64,000 nucleotides of DNA, taken from Ilex aquifolium. Lineage: Eukaryota > Streptophyta > Magnoliopsida > Aquifoliales > Aquifoliaceae. The notes beneath the pieces are model-generated. The model saw only the letters and a program-made list of their open reading frames with translations, did not search any database and was not told the DNA's origin. Shown here piece by piece: positions 10,426-23,376 of this stretch. The translations under genes were made by a program, and so were the position numbers. The DNA is taken from contig OX637397.1 of the NCBI GenBank assembly GCA_951799425.1, forward strand, positions 4,765,001 through 4,829,000, given 5' to 3'. The stretch's first letter is position 1. The number at the start of each line of letters is the position of its first letter.

Positions 10426-11785
10426 TTATGTATTATCCATATACGATAGTATACACATGTTAAGAAAATTTTATTGAATTACGTATTTTAAGAAAATTTT
10501 GTTGATATTTTAAAAAAAATAATTGATAAAAATAAATTTTAAATGATTCAATCAAAGAAAATAAGGAAAGAAAACTTGTTATTTACTATAGTGAAATTCA
10601 TTTTTTGTGCGTTTGAATTTTACGCTCTATCATATTATTAGTCAAGAATTATGACTGATATATTGATACAAAAAAAAGTGACAACTTTATAAGGAGAATA
10701 GCGTATTCAGATGTCCAATTTGGTCATGGCGTTCTTCCTGTTGGCGTTAGTAGGTTTTCTTCAAGAAGGTGAGCATAATTAATGAGCTGGCCCACTTTGA
10801 CAGTGGTGGCTGGTAAATTCAATTAAGAGGGCCAACTGTTCACACTTGGTAATTTATTAAACTTTTAAGTCTGACCTTGAGTTTGGTGGGGTGTCACTTG
10901 GTAATTTATTAAACTTTTAAGTCAGACCTGTAATTTATTAAACTTTCAATTAGGTGACACTTTTAAGTTTGGTGGGGGTGTCTTTTTTACCATTGACCAA
11001 ATTTTGGGATTAAATTTGAAGTCCAAATGATATGACAGTTGACTTCGGTTTCTTTATTTGGTGTCATGTCATTTAGGCCCTAATAAAAATTTCAAATAAT
11101 ATACTGCCGTGTCATTTGGACTCTAAATTTAGTCTGTGTAGCATTATTGATTAAGTAATATTGATTTAGTGATAATAGTTTGTGAATTGAAATTGACATT
11201 ATTTTTGCTAAAATGAAATTTGGGAATGACATAATCAAATTTTCTTATATACTTCAATAATATTCAATCCATTCTCTAAAATTATTGTGGATTTAACATT
11301 AATTTTTGGGTTTGAATTCCGATACATTATTGAGTAGTAGACCTCTTTATTTTTGTGTATATAACTACGTTATTTCTGGATTTACTATCATGTTGTTGTG
11401 ATAGTCGGTGTATAGTTGTGTTGCATAGGATTGGCGTGTGATAATAAGTTTTGTAATTGTTTTGAGATATTTTCTTTCAATAAAGATTTTTTTTTTTTTT
11501 TGTAAAAATTAGAAGGCTTGCATTAATTAATGTCGATTTAGAGTATGACATGAAATATATGAATTATGAATAAGTTGATATTTTTTCGGGGCTCTGCTTT
11601 TAGTTGAAATTTTGCTGATTTTTTTTGAATAAATATTGAAATCAGATTTCAAATCATGTTGTTAAAAAAAAAAAAAAAAAAGTAAATCGATTTTTGAAAT
11701 ATTTAAATTACACAATTTGGGCTCAATTTTTTGTATTATATGATGTCTTTATTGCTAATATCTATAAAATAAAACACTTAACAAT
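10426..11785. other. AT-rich intergenic DNA with small repeats
   Basis: No gene was seen. Between 10845 and 10960 a short segment containing taatttattaaacttttaagtc is repeated three times with changes. Several T- and A-runs are present. Confidence 0.5.
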
Positions 11786-13160
11786 TTGATGTATATTTTG
11801 TCATTTTCATCCTCACGTAGCAAAACAGCCCCCCCTTCTTTCCTGAACTCTCTCTTCTCTCTCTCTCAGCAACTCTCTCTCTTCTCTCTCAGCAACAACT
11901 CTTTCTTATCTTCTCTCTCTCAGCAACTCACAGATCGACGAAGAAGAAGAAGCTCCTCGCCTGATTCCTTAAGATCTCCTCTATCGAGCTCTCCCTCGGT
12001 GTGAAGGTAAGTGTAATCCATTTACTTGTATAGATATATGTGTGTATATATATATATATAAACATAGATCTACATAGATCTGTACATCACAGCCCCTAAT
12101 CGTATTTTTTTTTTGTTTAATTTGTATTTTTTTCACCACAATATACATAGATCTGTATATTTGTATGTCTTTATTTTGTGGTCTGTGTGTGTTTTGGTTC
12201 TGTGAGTGAGCTGTAGTGATGCTGTCTTCCTAGTCTTTATGGAACATGGTTGGAGTGGCTGATTCGCCCAAAAATCTTATAAGCTAATTAGATTTAGTCA
12301 AGCTAAGACCTGGTTAAAGAATGTGTCCTAGTATAGTTTACATATTTGATTATTAAACATGCTGATTTGAATATAATTCTAAATAGCATGACTAATTTAC
12401 TTCATATTGGTTATTAGAAACATGGCAGTTTCTGCAACAAACAATAATTTATTGACCTGCTAGACAATGGTGGTCTGAAATGATTTTGGGTTGTTCATGC
12501 AGCCAGCCTGTGTGTGGACCCATTTTTTAAAAGAAATTATCTTAGAAATGAGAATTAGAATGTGTAGGAGACCTTTTCCTTGAGGAATTTTGTCTGATTG
12601 AATTTCACTCACTTATTCTTTTGGTAGAGTTTTTCTTTGCCATCTTTTTCATTTTTGTTTCATTTAGAAGGAGTAGTGAATGAATTTAAACCTCCAATTC
12701 ATCCTTTTGGTCACTTGCAGTCCCCTGATCCCGCATGTAAAAAAACAATTCCCAGGATAAAACCCAGAAAACGAAGACACCCAAAAGACGAAGACAACCA
12801 GTCCTCTCTGTCTCTCTCTCTTGCTCGCTCTCTGTGAAACCCAGAAGACGAAGACCCAGATCTGTGCATATCTACACAGATCTGTGCGTGTGTGTGTGTG
12901 TGAGTGACAAGTCTGTGTGTGTATGTGTTGTGTTGAGTCTGTGAGGAAGAGGCCTCGATTGGTGCGTTTTCTTCCCCCATGAACGCTGCTGGGCGGTAGT
13001 TGCTTGGTGATTGGGTACCTGAAGGGAAGTTTTTGTCACATTGTATTGTTTTGAAGGATTAAAGCCATAATTATGGCTTTTTAATTCTTGTTGAAATTCT
13101 TTGTTTCTTGAAAATTTGTGGATTCAATCAATAAAATTTCTTCTTCTTCTTAAAAAAAAA
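11786..13160 (+). other. leader-like exon pair of an unrecognised transcript
   Basis: 11830-12006 is a CT-rich leader-like stretch ending at a consensus donor AAG|GTAAGT. A T-rich stretch ending ttgcag precedes a second exon-like segment from 12721. This continues to AATAAAATTTC, a polyadenylation-type signal, and an A-run at 13150-13160. The short open frames inside have no recognisable domain. The picture could be a non-coding transcript, a UTR relict or part of an unrecognised mobile element. The function is unknown. Confidence 0.35.
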
Positions 13161-13164
13161 AAAT

Positions 13165-13370
13165 TTGTCATTTGGAATTGTTGAATTGCTATTTAGGATT
13201 GATTGAATTGTCATTTGGGATTAAATTATCATTTGGAATTGATTGAATTGCCATTTGAGATTGATTGAATTGTCATTTAGGATTGATTGAATTGTTATTT
13301 GGGATTAAATTGCCATTTGGAATTGATTGAATTGTCATTTGGGATTGTTGAATTGCCATTTAGTCTCAAT
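13165..13370. repeat. minisatellite, ~20-25-bp units
   Basis: About nine imperfect units combine gattgaattg with tcatttgg or ccatttgg and gga/ggg linkers. The units alternate in length between roughly 20 and 25 bp. Confidence 0.85.
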
Positions 13371-14869
13371 TTATTTTTTTGGCTAACAAGCTAATGAGTA
13401 GATTGAATGAGTTTGATGATATTTGATGGATTAATATGGCTTAATACTATTAAAAATGGTATCAAACATTAAAAAATAAATGATGTGTTGTATTGAAAAT
13501 CATCGGATATGTATGAAAGTCGTTAGAGGCTCGAAAGCCAATGTGTGATTGGGTCACAAATGAGTTTTTTTTGTTAAGCAAGGGCCCCTGAAGTTTTATA
13601 TTTAGTATAAAACTTGAAATAGTTACTAAACATGTTTTTTGTTTCAATGTTTACTACAAAACAGAGACAAAAATTATCTATGTTTTTAATTTTTTTGAAG
13701 ATGCGAAAACAAAAACGTTACCAAACGACCCCAATGTTTTTCACCATCTTCTCTCTCTTTTACCTCTCTTTCTTCTTTCTTCTCTCTCGTTGATCAGGCG
13801 ATTGCCCATCTCTCTCACCATGCTTCTCTCTCTTTTACCTCTCTCTCTGTCCGAAACCCCTACCACCTACCCATTTCTCTCATCTTAAACTCCACTAAAG
13901 CAAAAAAAAAAAAAAGACATCTTTGTCTCTCTTTGCGATTTCGGTGAGATTCACATTTTTGGTGGTCGTCCGTTGTCCAATAAGGTAAGATCTATTACAT
14001 TTGTGTTCTTTTTGATGGTTTTTGTTAGATCTGTGATCTTTTTTGTTAGATTTGTGATGGGTTTTGTTAGATCTAAGAGTCTGTATTGTGTTAGCTATTA
14101 TGATTTTTGTTTTGGATCTATTGTTATTTAGATCTTTAGATGTTGCTTATTCTGATTTTTTTTTTGGTTAGATTTGCAATTTTGTATGTGCTACATCTAA
14201 TTTTCTGTGTTAGATATGTAATATTTTGAATTTTCTAATTTTATGCTATTTGAACATAGCTTTTGTTGAATTCTGATTATAGTGTTAGATATGATTTTTG
14301 CTGATTTTTGAATTTATTCTACTTTAATGTCGTTTTTACTCTTTGAAAATTGTTAGATAGATTTTTTGCTTGAAAAGTGCTGGATAGACTTCTTGCCTGC
14401 TCACTATACCAAATGCTATTCCTTATTGATGAGAAGAATTATGTTGTAATTTTCAGTTGGTGACATGCAAATTTTTTTATTTTTTGGATTATTTACAATG
14501 TTAGATTATGTTGGGTTTGAGTTTGGGTTTGGGCCTGGGCGGGGTGAAGGCGGGGATTGGGATTACAAATTTACCCGCGGAAGGGAATGGGGATGAAAAC
14601 TATACCTGTTAACGGGGGTGGACCGGGGATGAATGAAGTTTTTTTAAGCGAGTACGGGGATGGAAACTACACCCCTGCCTTGCTTCGGTCCACTATCATC
14701 CCTACTGGGAGCCCTTACTATCGTATCAGTTTGTGTGGACTTGGCTTTGTGTATTCTTTGAGAACCTTTTTTTGAAAATCGATTTTTGAGGGTGACTTCC
14801 ACCATAGGTTCGTAACATTTGTATCAGAGTCCCAAAACACGTTAAATATGGGATCGAACTTAGTATGGG
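13371..14869. other. intergenic DNA with a leader-like CT-rich stretch
   Basis: 13740-13985 is CT-rich and ends at AAG|GTAAGA, followed by an intron-like T-rich region with repeated gttagatctgtga words. This resembles the 5' leader and first intron of a plant gene, but no coding exon follows. 14520-14720 is G-rich with repeated ggggatgg words, of the sort found in small hAT-like elements. Confidence 0.35.
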
Positions 14870-15479
14870 CAGCAATTCTACAATCGTTTTTGGGCAAGGG
14901 ATAACCTATTGATTATATTAAAGTTATTGACCCATTTCATGGGAAAGGGTCACTTGGACCTCAAATGAGCTACCACCCTTATGTGAAGTTGGAAGTTCTC
15001 CTTTTTGTATCTTTGTATTAATACCTTGCTAATTCAGCAATTTATCGTTGTAGCTTCAACAATACTAGATTACAGAGCTCTTTAATTAGTTGATGATATA
15101 GTTGGCAAAGTGTGACCTTTAATTCATTCCTTGCTTCACTTACATCCAATCATTTTCTTCCCCTATTGTGTTCTATTTGCATCACAAATTCCCTTGATAG
15201 ATGCTTTAACAAGAAAAAGTGAAAAGAGAATCATCAAATACGTACTATTTCATACTTTCAATCTAAGCAATAAGAAATCCATTACATTCATTTCAAGTCA
15301 CCCGTTAATTTCAGTGTACTCAACCTAATTAGCCATGGATATTCCTATGAATAGGTACTTTGTGCCTATATAATGTTATGTATGTCTTGGGTGGTTTGCC
15401 TTGTCCATTCAATTCTTTTTTGTAACATTACTCCATCTGTCCCAACAGATTGCTCCTTCATAGTAGTTGAACGGGCAAG
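14870..15479 (+). promoter_or_regulatory. 5' flank of the ankyrin pseudogene at 15480
   Basis: Homologous to 9750-10301 with few changes, and directly followed by the ankyrin ATG. It contains the shared words gggaaagggtcacttggacc and cagattgctccttcatagta. Confidence 0.65.
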
Positions 15480-18118
15480 ATGGATCGTGCATTGTACATT
15501 GCTGCCAAATTTGGCAACATTGATGTTCTAATGCAAAACAAGGACAATGCATTTATCGCTATTATGCAGTGTGAATTCAAGTGGTGAGTCTGCACTTCAC
15601 CTTGCAGTAAAGAATGGACACTACGACGTAGTTCTAACACATCAGTTGTGCAACATCACTTGATGCATCAGAGCTTGAAAGTAGAGTTGGCGCAGTCAAG
15701 GAATGCTAAGGTTGACAAATGAGGATGGAGACACAGCCTTGCACGAAGCTGTTCGATATAATCGGTTTGATGTGGTTGAGTTTTTAACAAAGGAAGATCC
15801 AGAGTATTCATATGCTGCCAATAATGATGGGGAGACTCCACTTTACATTGCTGCCGAATGGGGATTTCATGAGTTGGTGGAGGTGATCTTGAAAACATGC
15901 AAATCACCAGTTTATGGTGGCCTAGGTGGTACAACAGCTATACATGGGGTAGAACTCCGAGAATGAAGGTACATAGGATTCCATGATTATTATTATTATT
16001 TTTTAGCGATGTGTATATGGGGATGGGGACAACGATGTTCGAACTCGCGACCATTAAATCCAACGATGGGGTGGTGGCTATTAGTTTCAACTACAAGCTA
16101 CTAATTTCTTTATTAAAAAAAAAATTAGATTAATTTTGATTTTCTTTTTTTTTTTTCTATGACATTTTGCTAACATGTGTGTTATTTTATCTTTATTCTT
16201 ATCTCCTTCTCCAGCAGGTATAAGAAAATTAGTGGATTGGAACAAATCTCTAGTTAAGAAAACAGATGAAAATGGGCAAACTCCACTTCATTATGCAGCA
16301 CGGTTTGCCAGGTGGTATAATATTGTATCTCAACTATTAGATGCGGATAATTCTATCGCATATATTATAGATAATGACAAGAATACAGCTCTTCACCTAG
16401 CAGTTATGACAGGTAATAATTGTATATTTGAAGAGATCAAATTACACACTCCTGATTGTTGGGAAATTGTGAATGGTAAAAGACAAAATATACTTCACAT
16501 TGCATTGGAGCATGGCAGGAAGTACACAGCTAAATACATCCTAGAAAACAATCAAGGAATCAACACTCTTATAACGCAGAAAGACGTTGATGGCAACACA
16601 CCTCTCCATTAGATGGTTGATTCTAACTGCTTTGTGCTTGGAATCATACATCATGATATGGTGGCCAAGAACGCCTTAAACAAGAAAAACTTGACTCCGT
16701 TGGACATGGTACCTGATTATGGCAGAGATGTAGAGGTAAGGATGCCTGACTTTTTTCTTATTATATATGTTTAAGGAGTGAGCAAGCATGACCTGCCATT
16801 ATAAGACTAAAAAGAACAAGGGTAAATTCATGTCCTTGCTCTTCGAAGTATACATTCAGACTCACTTTTGTGACTGAATTTTCTAATTTTATTGTTATAG
16901 TTATTAAAAATTTTGAACTGTTTTAAATGGCCCTATTGCTCAATTTTATCAAAATAACTATTTTTAAAAAATTTTAAGAACTAAAATCACATAATTGGAA
17001 GTTGAGAGACCAAAATCTATACATTGGAAAATGCTACTTGGACCTAATATGAAGACCTAATCTCGGGACCTAATTCACAACTAATCAAATGGTTCCAAAA
17101 TTGGATTGGAAGTGGGTTTTATCTAACTTTAGAACTCACAATTAAACATGGTTGCATTGAATTAAGTTCCTAATTAGGTCCCCAAATAAAGTTTATATTA
17201 TCCAAATAAAAAAAAGGAGGATTTAATCATTAATGATCGAGGGATTATGGTATATCATTTTGCTACAACTGCATAGATATCCTCCCACAACATTGTGGTT
17301 CTAGCCCTCTTTCTTAATTTTCATGGGACAAGAATGTCCCATAACTTCCATCTATATTGACCCACTTTAATGTACTAGAAATGTACTTAGGTCTTTGTTT
17401 TTTTTCTTAATTTTGATTAGAAATGGTGTATAATTCATTTGATTCATAACATTTGGTGCTTTGTCCTGCCAAATATATATATCATCACAATTGATGTGTT
17501 TGTTTTCTGTGTAATATATAATTCTATCAGGACACACTCATAAACGCAAGTGCTACATGGAGTTGGCGGAAAGAAATGAGCAGAAGTCAAGACAAGAGAA
17601 AGATAACCATCACAAAGGAAGATCAGAAAGCTGCAGAGAAGAAAAGACTAGCAGAAAAGAAGGAAAAACTAGCAGTGATAAGGAAAATATCTGACACTAA
17701 TATAATAGTGGCTGCACTCATAGTCACCGTCAGGTTTGCGGCTGGATTCACCATGCCTGGTGGCTACAACCAAAGTGGCACTACAAACCCAGTCCTAAGA
17801 ATGACTGCTCTACCACGAAAATCAGCTTTTCAAGCATTTATCATATTAGATGCTATAGCCCTTCTACTCTCTTATGTAGTTATATTTCTCAACTTTTGGG
17901 GTACATGTATTGATAACCTAGAAACTGCCCAAAAGTTTGCCCTTGTCACTATGCTTCTGGTCACTGGAGCCATTGGAGCGATGATGATTGCATTCAATAC
18001 AGCGACTTACGTGGTTTTGATACAATCATTTGCCTTTGCAATCGCCACATGTCTTGTTGGTGTCGTATCTATCCCCGTTTCCTTTGTATTGTGTTGTAGA
18101 CTTGCTCCTATGGAGTAA
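15480..18118 (+). pseudogene. ACD6/ITN1-like ankyrin-PGG membrane protein, three exons, broken
   Basis: The family consists of N-terminal ankyrin repeats followed by a PGG domain with about four membrane helices; ACD6 and ITN1 act at membranes in defence and salt signalling. Exons inferred: 15480-15968 (donor GAAG|GTAC), 16215-16735 (acceptor CTCCAG, donor GAG|GTAAGG) and 17531-18118 (acceptor TATCAG). Exon 1 has lost about 95 bp within the second ankyrin repeat and shifts frame, stopping after GTGAATTCAAGTGG. Exon 2 has TAG at 16611-16613 where relatives have TTG in TPLHLMAAS. Exon 3 is open and reads through the PGG block with AGFTMPGGYNQSG and hydrophobic helices to the final stop. This is the only other copy with a PGG exon besides 41445-42014, and it shows the ancestral three-exon structure. 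No intact product is expected. Confidence 0.88.
16003..16125 (-). mobile_element. possible SINE remnant in intron 1
   Basis: Here the intron departs from all paralogues, which read gcaaacactaagcatc after gcgatgtg. On the minus strand the segment contains gcgagttcgaacatcg, close to a tRNA B-box. No A-box or target-site duplication was found, so this is tentative. Confidence 0.3.
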
Positions 18119-19323
18119 ATTCTTGTTTGATTTCAGGCCAGAGCTTTTTTTTTTTTTACCATAATATGGTTTTTTTTTATATATATTACTATTTTTAAAT
18201 TATTTTTTTTTTGAATTTTTTGTTGTTTGTTAGAAATATGGTATTAATTACATTTTTTTTTTTAATATGGGAATGTCAATTGAGTTTGTTCAAGTTGGTG
18301 ATTGTGTAAAAATATTTTGGACATAATATTAGTTTCTAATATATTATAAGACCGTAAAGCTATTTTGTATTTTGAGAACTCTTATTGCCCTATCCAGATT
18401 GTTTGAAAATTGTCAATGACAAAAGACAAGATATACTACAAAACTAATGCTATTGGAACTTAATTTAAGGACTAAATGTATTGTGGCCGTTGAATTGATA
18501 ATAAAATGCATCAATACTAGGATCTGCTAATAATTCAATAGTCACAATCATTAAGTTTTCAAATTATATCTCATATTTGGGCAACACTTCTCTATTTGAT
18601 GGTCACTCTAGGAAAAGTCTACGGTATCCCAAAAAAAAAAAATCAGTATTATGCCGTCAATTATTATTTTTTATGATAAAATTACTACTTTGAAAGGAAA
18701 AATTACAACTGTTTAAGGGAGATGATGATCGATCATAGACTTTTCTTAAGCAGTTATAACTTTTCTCTTATGAATTATAATTTGACATTTAAAAGTTATA
18801 ACTTAACATTTGATAGTTGTAATTTAACCTTTTATAGTTGTAACTTCAGTATCGATCAAATCTTTTATGATCGATCATGACATTTACAAGTTGTAACTTA
18901 TATTTTAAAAAAATTATAACTTAATCTTAAAAAAGTACGGTACCGTAGCCTTTCCTGCCACTCTTAAATCCTATTTCATATTCATTGTTTCTGGTGTCTT
19001 GCTTTGTAAAAAATGGATTGTGAACTCTAAAATTCACAAAAAGAATAGTGTTTAATGAAATTTTTTATTAAATATGATGTAAATACATACAAATTTATCA
19101 TATTATCGACTAATAGAAAAAAAAATTAAAATTTGTTAAAGTGCGCACCTATAAATGATTCTTTTGGCTTCACCCCAGTCGTGATGCCACTTGCAAATCA
19201 AGAGAAGGTTTAATTAAAATATTGTATATTTACTAGTCTATACCATTTTTAGAGTTTGGGAATGCTTTTATTCTCTCGTAGTCTTCAAGTTTGTTTATCG
19301 TCTCGGTTAAAAATTTGTATGAC
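18119..19323. other. 3' flank of the ankyrin pseudogene with MITE-like sequence
   Basis: 18120-18420 is conserved downstream of the copies at 42.0 and 24.4 kb. 18440-18600 carries a roughly palindromic segment whose words ttaatttaaggactaaatg and cacaatcattaag recur near 42380-42500 and 24570. No gene was seen. Confidence 0.5.
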
Positions 19324-19340
19324 TCGATTTTAAGCTTCTT
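19324..19340. repeat. SINE target-site duplication, left
   Basis: TCGATTTTAAGCTTCTT, repeated exactly at 19612-19628. Confidence 0.85.
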
Positions 19341-19611
19341 TTTTTTGTTGAGAAAAAAAGTGGGAGGGGGGCGACCAATTGATAGTGACCCCCCCTGGGC
19401 GTGACCATGAGGACCTCTCCCGGATGTGGAATGTTTGGTTAGTCATAGCTATAGACCCCTTTGGAGTAGTCCGTCACCACACCACCACCGGAGCCTAAGT
19501 AGTAAATACATGGGGACCCCGTGGATCGAACCCTGTTTGCTAACCTCATGAGAGTCAAGGTATGACCCAAAGACGGGCATGTCTTACCACTAGACCACCA
19601 GCCCCGGTGGT
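19341..19611 (-). mobile_element. tRNA-derived SINE
   Basis: On the minus strand the head reads ggggctggtggtctagtggt (A-box region) and contains gggttcgatcc (B-box). The tail is cttttttctcaacaaaaaa in style. A 17-bp duplication flanks the insertion. The element at 52378-52620 has the same tail and a similar head, so both belong to one family. Confidence 0.85.
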
Positions 19612-19833
19612 TCGATTTTAAGCTTCTTAGTTCTTAGTTTATGTGTTTGTTTCTTCTGCTGATGGAACTCTACCCTTGTGAGGCGAATGTATTTTATAAA
19701 CATGGTTTTACGTCAAAAACGTGGGTTTAAATCACACTTTCATGTGAACAAAATCGACTTAGAAATCGCAATACAAATAGATAAGTCTGAGGAACCCTAA
19801 TGAATTGCAGCAAATTGTGAAAGAAGTCCAAAA

Positions 19834-19951
19834 AAATGTTAGTTGCTGAGGAAACTTCTCGGCAGGCTACGAAGTCCATCCCTGGTCTTAATGATGACAG
19901 AGCTAATGCATCAGCCATTGGGCAAAGAGCTCAGATCCTGAGGCTGCCAAT
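19834..19951 (+). other. exon-like open stretch, unrecognised
   Basis: The plus strand is open from MLVAEETSRQATKSIPG to GQRAQILR and has coding-like composition. It starts shortly after a T-poor segment with attgcag (possible acceptor). The words look like a conserved plant exon, but I could not name the family. A frameshift near 19833 may separate it from an upstream KEVQKNV-like stretch. Downstream sequence is repeat-like (cgtgtc words). Confidence 0.3.
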
Positions 19952-20244
19952 GAGTTGTCGTTTTGAGTTCATATCGTGTCTAAGTCATTTCGTGTCAAAA
20001 TTTATTCAATTCGTATCTGAACTATTTATAATTGGATACAATTAGGCTCATGTTGTGTTGAGTTAATGTCGTATATGAGCTCGTCTTGATCTATTTGTTT
20101 TTAGGAAATCACAGATCCAGATCCATCTATTTGTCACAAAATCCTACTAATTGCAAGTCGATTTCATATTGAATTTACAAATTGTATCTAGAATTATCAG
20201 TCCTATTGAGAAATCTCACTTACACTGAACAAAATGGGCTCTGG

Positions 20245-20310
20245 CTTGATCAACAAAACATACCTTCCATTCATCGTTTATAAAATTTTAACTCTAGCAT
20301 GTTGCACAAG
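20245..20310 (-). pseudogene. 5' UTR exon copy of the RNA polymerase IV/V subunit 7 gene
   Basis: The words cttgatcaacaaaacatacc and ttccattcatcgtttataaa match 63178-63245, where a GAAG|GTATG donor starts the leader intron of the subunit 7 fragment at 61.6-61.9 kb. Only this leader piece is present here. Confidence 0.5.
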
Positions 20311-20459
20311 AAAATAACGAGAGAATAGAGAATCAGAAGGACAACGAGAGAAGAGAGAGAAATGATGTGAAGCTTGAGGGTATTTTGAACATTTAATTTG
20401 TTTATACCAAATTGAACAGTAAGCCCGTGAGGCATAGAACCATTAAATTGGATGAATCA

Positions 20460-20540
20460 CAATGAAACGCACCACCACATCTTTCTCAATTTTCGGCATC
20501 TTTTCATTCATGAAGATGGGATTTTTCCTAGGCATGTGAA
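20460..20540 (-). pseudogene. RNA polymerase IV/V subunit 7 fragment (C-terminal region)
   Basis: The minus strand reads NPIFMNEKMPKIEK and VVVRFIVI, matching the better-preserved piece at 25673-25945 with a few changes. Only about 25 codons remain. NRPD7/NRPE7 proteins belong to the plant-specific polymerases of RNA-directed DNA methylation. Confidence 0.7.
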
Positions 20541-20896
20541 GAATTCCGTCAAATTTAACCGTAAATTTTGACGGAAGGACCACATTAACACAAATGGTAT
20601 AGTTCAGAGGTTAAACTGAAAGAAATAAGAGTTCATATACTAAATTAACACAAATGGTATAAAAGGGCATGTAGTCTCTCAGTTTATGCATCTGAAAATT
20701 AAATTAGTTCAATTTTTATTATCTTTGTTTGAGAGTGTCTATTATCCACTACCTATTTAATGGTTGTGATTATTAAGTTTACTTTTTAAGTTCATATAGA
20801 ATTACTTTTCTTTATTTTACGGGTGGTATGACAACCTCATGCCCTGGTCCATATCAAGCTGGAAAAAGATGCAAAGGGATTAAAAATTCTTTAATC

Positions 20897-21475
20897 TATA
20901 TTGTTTGTTTGTGTTGGAGTGGATTAAAAATTCAATATAATGGTGGAGTAATGCAATTGAAAATTCAGAAAAATATTAACAATGCATGTTAGGTTGAACA
21001 ACCCAAATTAAAATACCCATTGTCGGTTTGTGTTGGAGTGGAGTAAATTCATTATAATGTAGAGTAGCATGTGGGATCAGTGGCAATGACAATTATAATA
21101 TTCAGAGACGGGTTTTTTTTATTGATCTAATTTATTGATTTAATTCATTATGATTTTTAAATTGATACGCGTGATCGAATAGCGTGTGGGACCGGTGGCT
21201 GCTCAACAACCCAACCCATGGATGTTCTCATGAAAAGGACGGGTATGGTAGTGACTATTTAATTAATGGAGCTTATGACTTGGTCATTCATTCAAATCAC
21301 TTTCAAGTGAAGAATCCATAAGACTTGTATAATTCATTTAATGGATCAGTGCATTTGACTTGGTGGGTCATTCATTCAAATCAATTGGAAGATCAAGCGT
21401 CCACAAAGTAGTTCGCATACTATCGATATCCATCTTGAATTCATTATTCGATTGAGGAAGAAGGTGGATGTTTAC
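20897..21475 (+). promoter_or_regulatory. 5' flank of the ankyrin copy at 21476
   Basis: Almost the same sequence as 4421-5118. It holds two rather than four of the 88-bp units and is directly followed by the start codon. It includes attcattattcgattgagga just upstream of the ATG, absent in the 4.4-kb copy. Confidence 0.7.
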
Positions 21476-23376
21476 ATGGATCCTGAATTGTACAGGGCTG
21501 CCGCGTCCGGCGAAATTGATGTAGTGGTGCAAAACAAGGACAAAATCATGGAGGAATTGACTCCAAACCGCAATACTGTTCTCCATATTGCATCCCAGTT
21601 TGGTAATAAAGAATGTGTATCGAAAATTCTATCAATTCATCCATCGTTGTTGCTTCGGGTGAATTCAAGTGGCGAGTCTGCACTTCACCCTGCCGCAAAA
21701 CATGGACACTTCGACGTAGTCGTCGCACTCGTCAATTGTGCAGCATCATCACTTGATGCATCAGAGGATTCAGAGCTTGAGAGTGGAGGAGTTGTAGTGA
21801 AGGAGATGCTGATGAGGATGACAAATGAGGATGGAGACACAGCCCTGCATGAAGCTGTGAGGTATAATCACATTGAAGTGGTCAAGTTTCTTATACAAGA
21901 AGACTCTAAGTTTTCATATAGTGCTAATATTGCTGGGGAGACTCCACTTTATATTGCTGCGAGGAGGGGATATGATGACTTGGTAGAAGTTATCTTGGAA
22001 ACATGCACATCACCACCAGCTTATGGTGGCCCAGATGGTAGTACAGCTTTACATGGGGCAGTAATTTCCAGAAGTAAAGGTATAGCAACCTACATGATGG
22101 TTCGGCCTATCAAAGGATTGGGTCAGGATCAAATTTCCTTTGATCCATATCCAAATCAAAAAATAACAACTCTAATCCATAGCTAATTCGAACATCAACA
22201 ACTTTCATTTTCATAGATAGTACATTTCCAATTCCATAAAAAACTAAATGTTTATGTTGATTTTTTTTAGTTTTTATATGAATTTTAACCTATATTTTAT
22301 TACATAATCCTTCAATTTCATCATCTATTTAGTTGCATATATCAAAAATTCGGGTCAAATCCGAGTATGATTGAATTTAGTATGTCCAGATTTGAATTCA
22401 TATAATATGATATAACCACTTCATATACGAATTCCAATTTGAAGTAGAATTATTGACAAAATATGTCAATGACACTTGAATAATCGGATTCGATTCAAGC
22501 CAAATTTGAATCAAGATCCTATACATGACTATTATTTGCTCCTAGGATGTGGAAAAAAAAAAAAAAAAGAGGAACTGAACATCCAAGAGAAAGTTGTCTC
22601 TAAAGGGCATGGAAGGGCAATCAGTCTTTATGGTTTGGAAAATGCGTCAGTATTATCTACAAAAACAATTTAACATTTACATTATGTGGGGACAAAATCA
22701 AAAGTAATCAATACTTTTATTTGTTTTGATTTTGATTAATTTTGATTTTCTATTCCCTATGACATTTTGCTAACATATGATTTGTTTTTATCATTCTGTC
22801 CAGAATGTACAAGAACACTAGTGGATTGGAACAAATCTCTAGTAAAGGAAACAGATGAAAAAGGATGTAGTCCACTCTATTATGATGCATTGTTTGGATC
22901 TACATTTGCAGATAATTCTATTGCACATATATTCTCCCAATTAGATACGGATAATTCTATTGCTTCACAACTATTAGATGCGGATAGTTCTACTGTATAT
23001 CTTGTAGACAATGAAAAGAATACAGCTCTTCATATAGTAGTTAGCACATATAATTATTTTTGTAGCTGTATACCTCATATTACGATGCCCAGATTGTCGT
23101 GAAATGGTGAATGATAAAAGACAAAATATTCTTCACACCGTACTAGAGCATGAAGACGAGAACATGGTACAATGCTTTTTAGATACCTTCAGAGGAACCT
23201 GCAACAATCTTGTATCACAGAAAGACGTAAATGACAACACACCTCTCCATTTGATGGCTGCTTCCAATCTCAAAATACCTCAACTCATACATCATTTTAT
23301 GGCGGATAAGGCGGCCTTAAACAAGCAAAATTGCACTCCCCTGGACATGGCACCTAGAAAACATGGTGATTTATGG
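21476..23376 (+). pseudogene. ankyrin gene lacking its PGG exon
   Basis: Exon 1 (21476-22079, donor AAAG|GTATAG) is open and starts MDPELYRAAASGEIDVVVQ. The open frame begins 24 bp earlier, but the ATG at 21476 aligns with all relatives. It encodes about 200 residues with ankyrin signatures such as NTVLHIASQFGNKECV, GESALHPAAKHGHFDVV and GDTALHEAVRYNHIEVV. Exon 2 (22804-23376, acceptor GTCCAG, donor TGG|GTAAGA) joins in phase to RTLVDWNKSLVKE. It contains a duplicated DNSIA segment and shifts frame between about 23041 and 23085, before CPDCREMVNDKR. The third exon is missing: the sequence runs from intron-2 words near 24300 straight into 3'-flank words near 24355. No membrane domain could be made. 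A short soluble ankyrin protein from exon 1 is possible but unproven. Confidence 0.85.
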
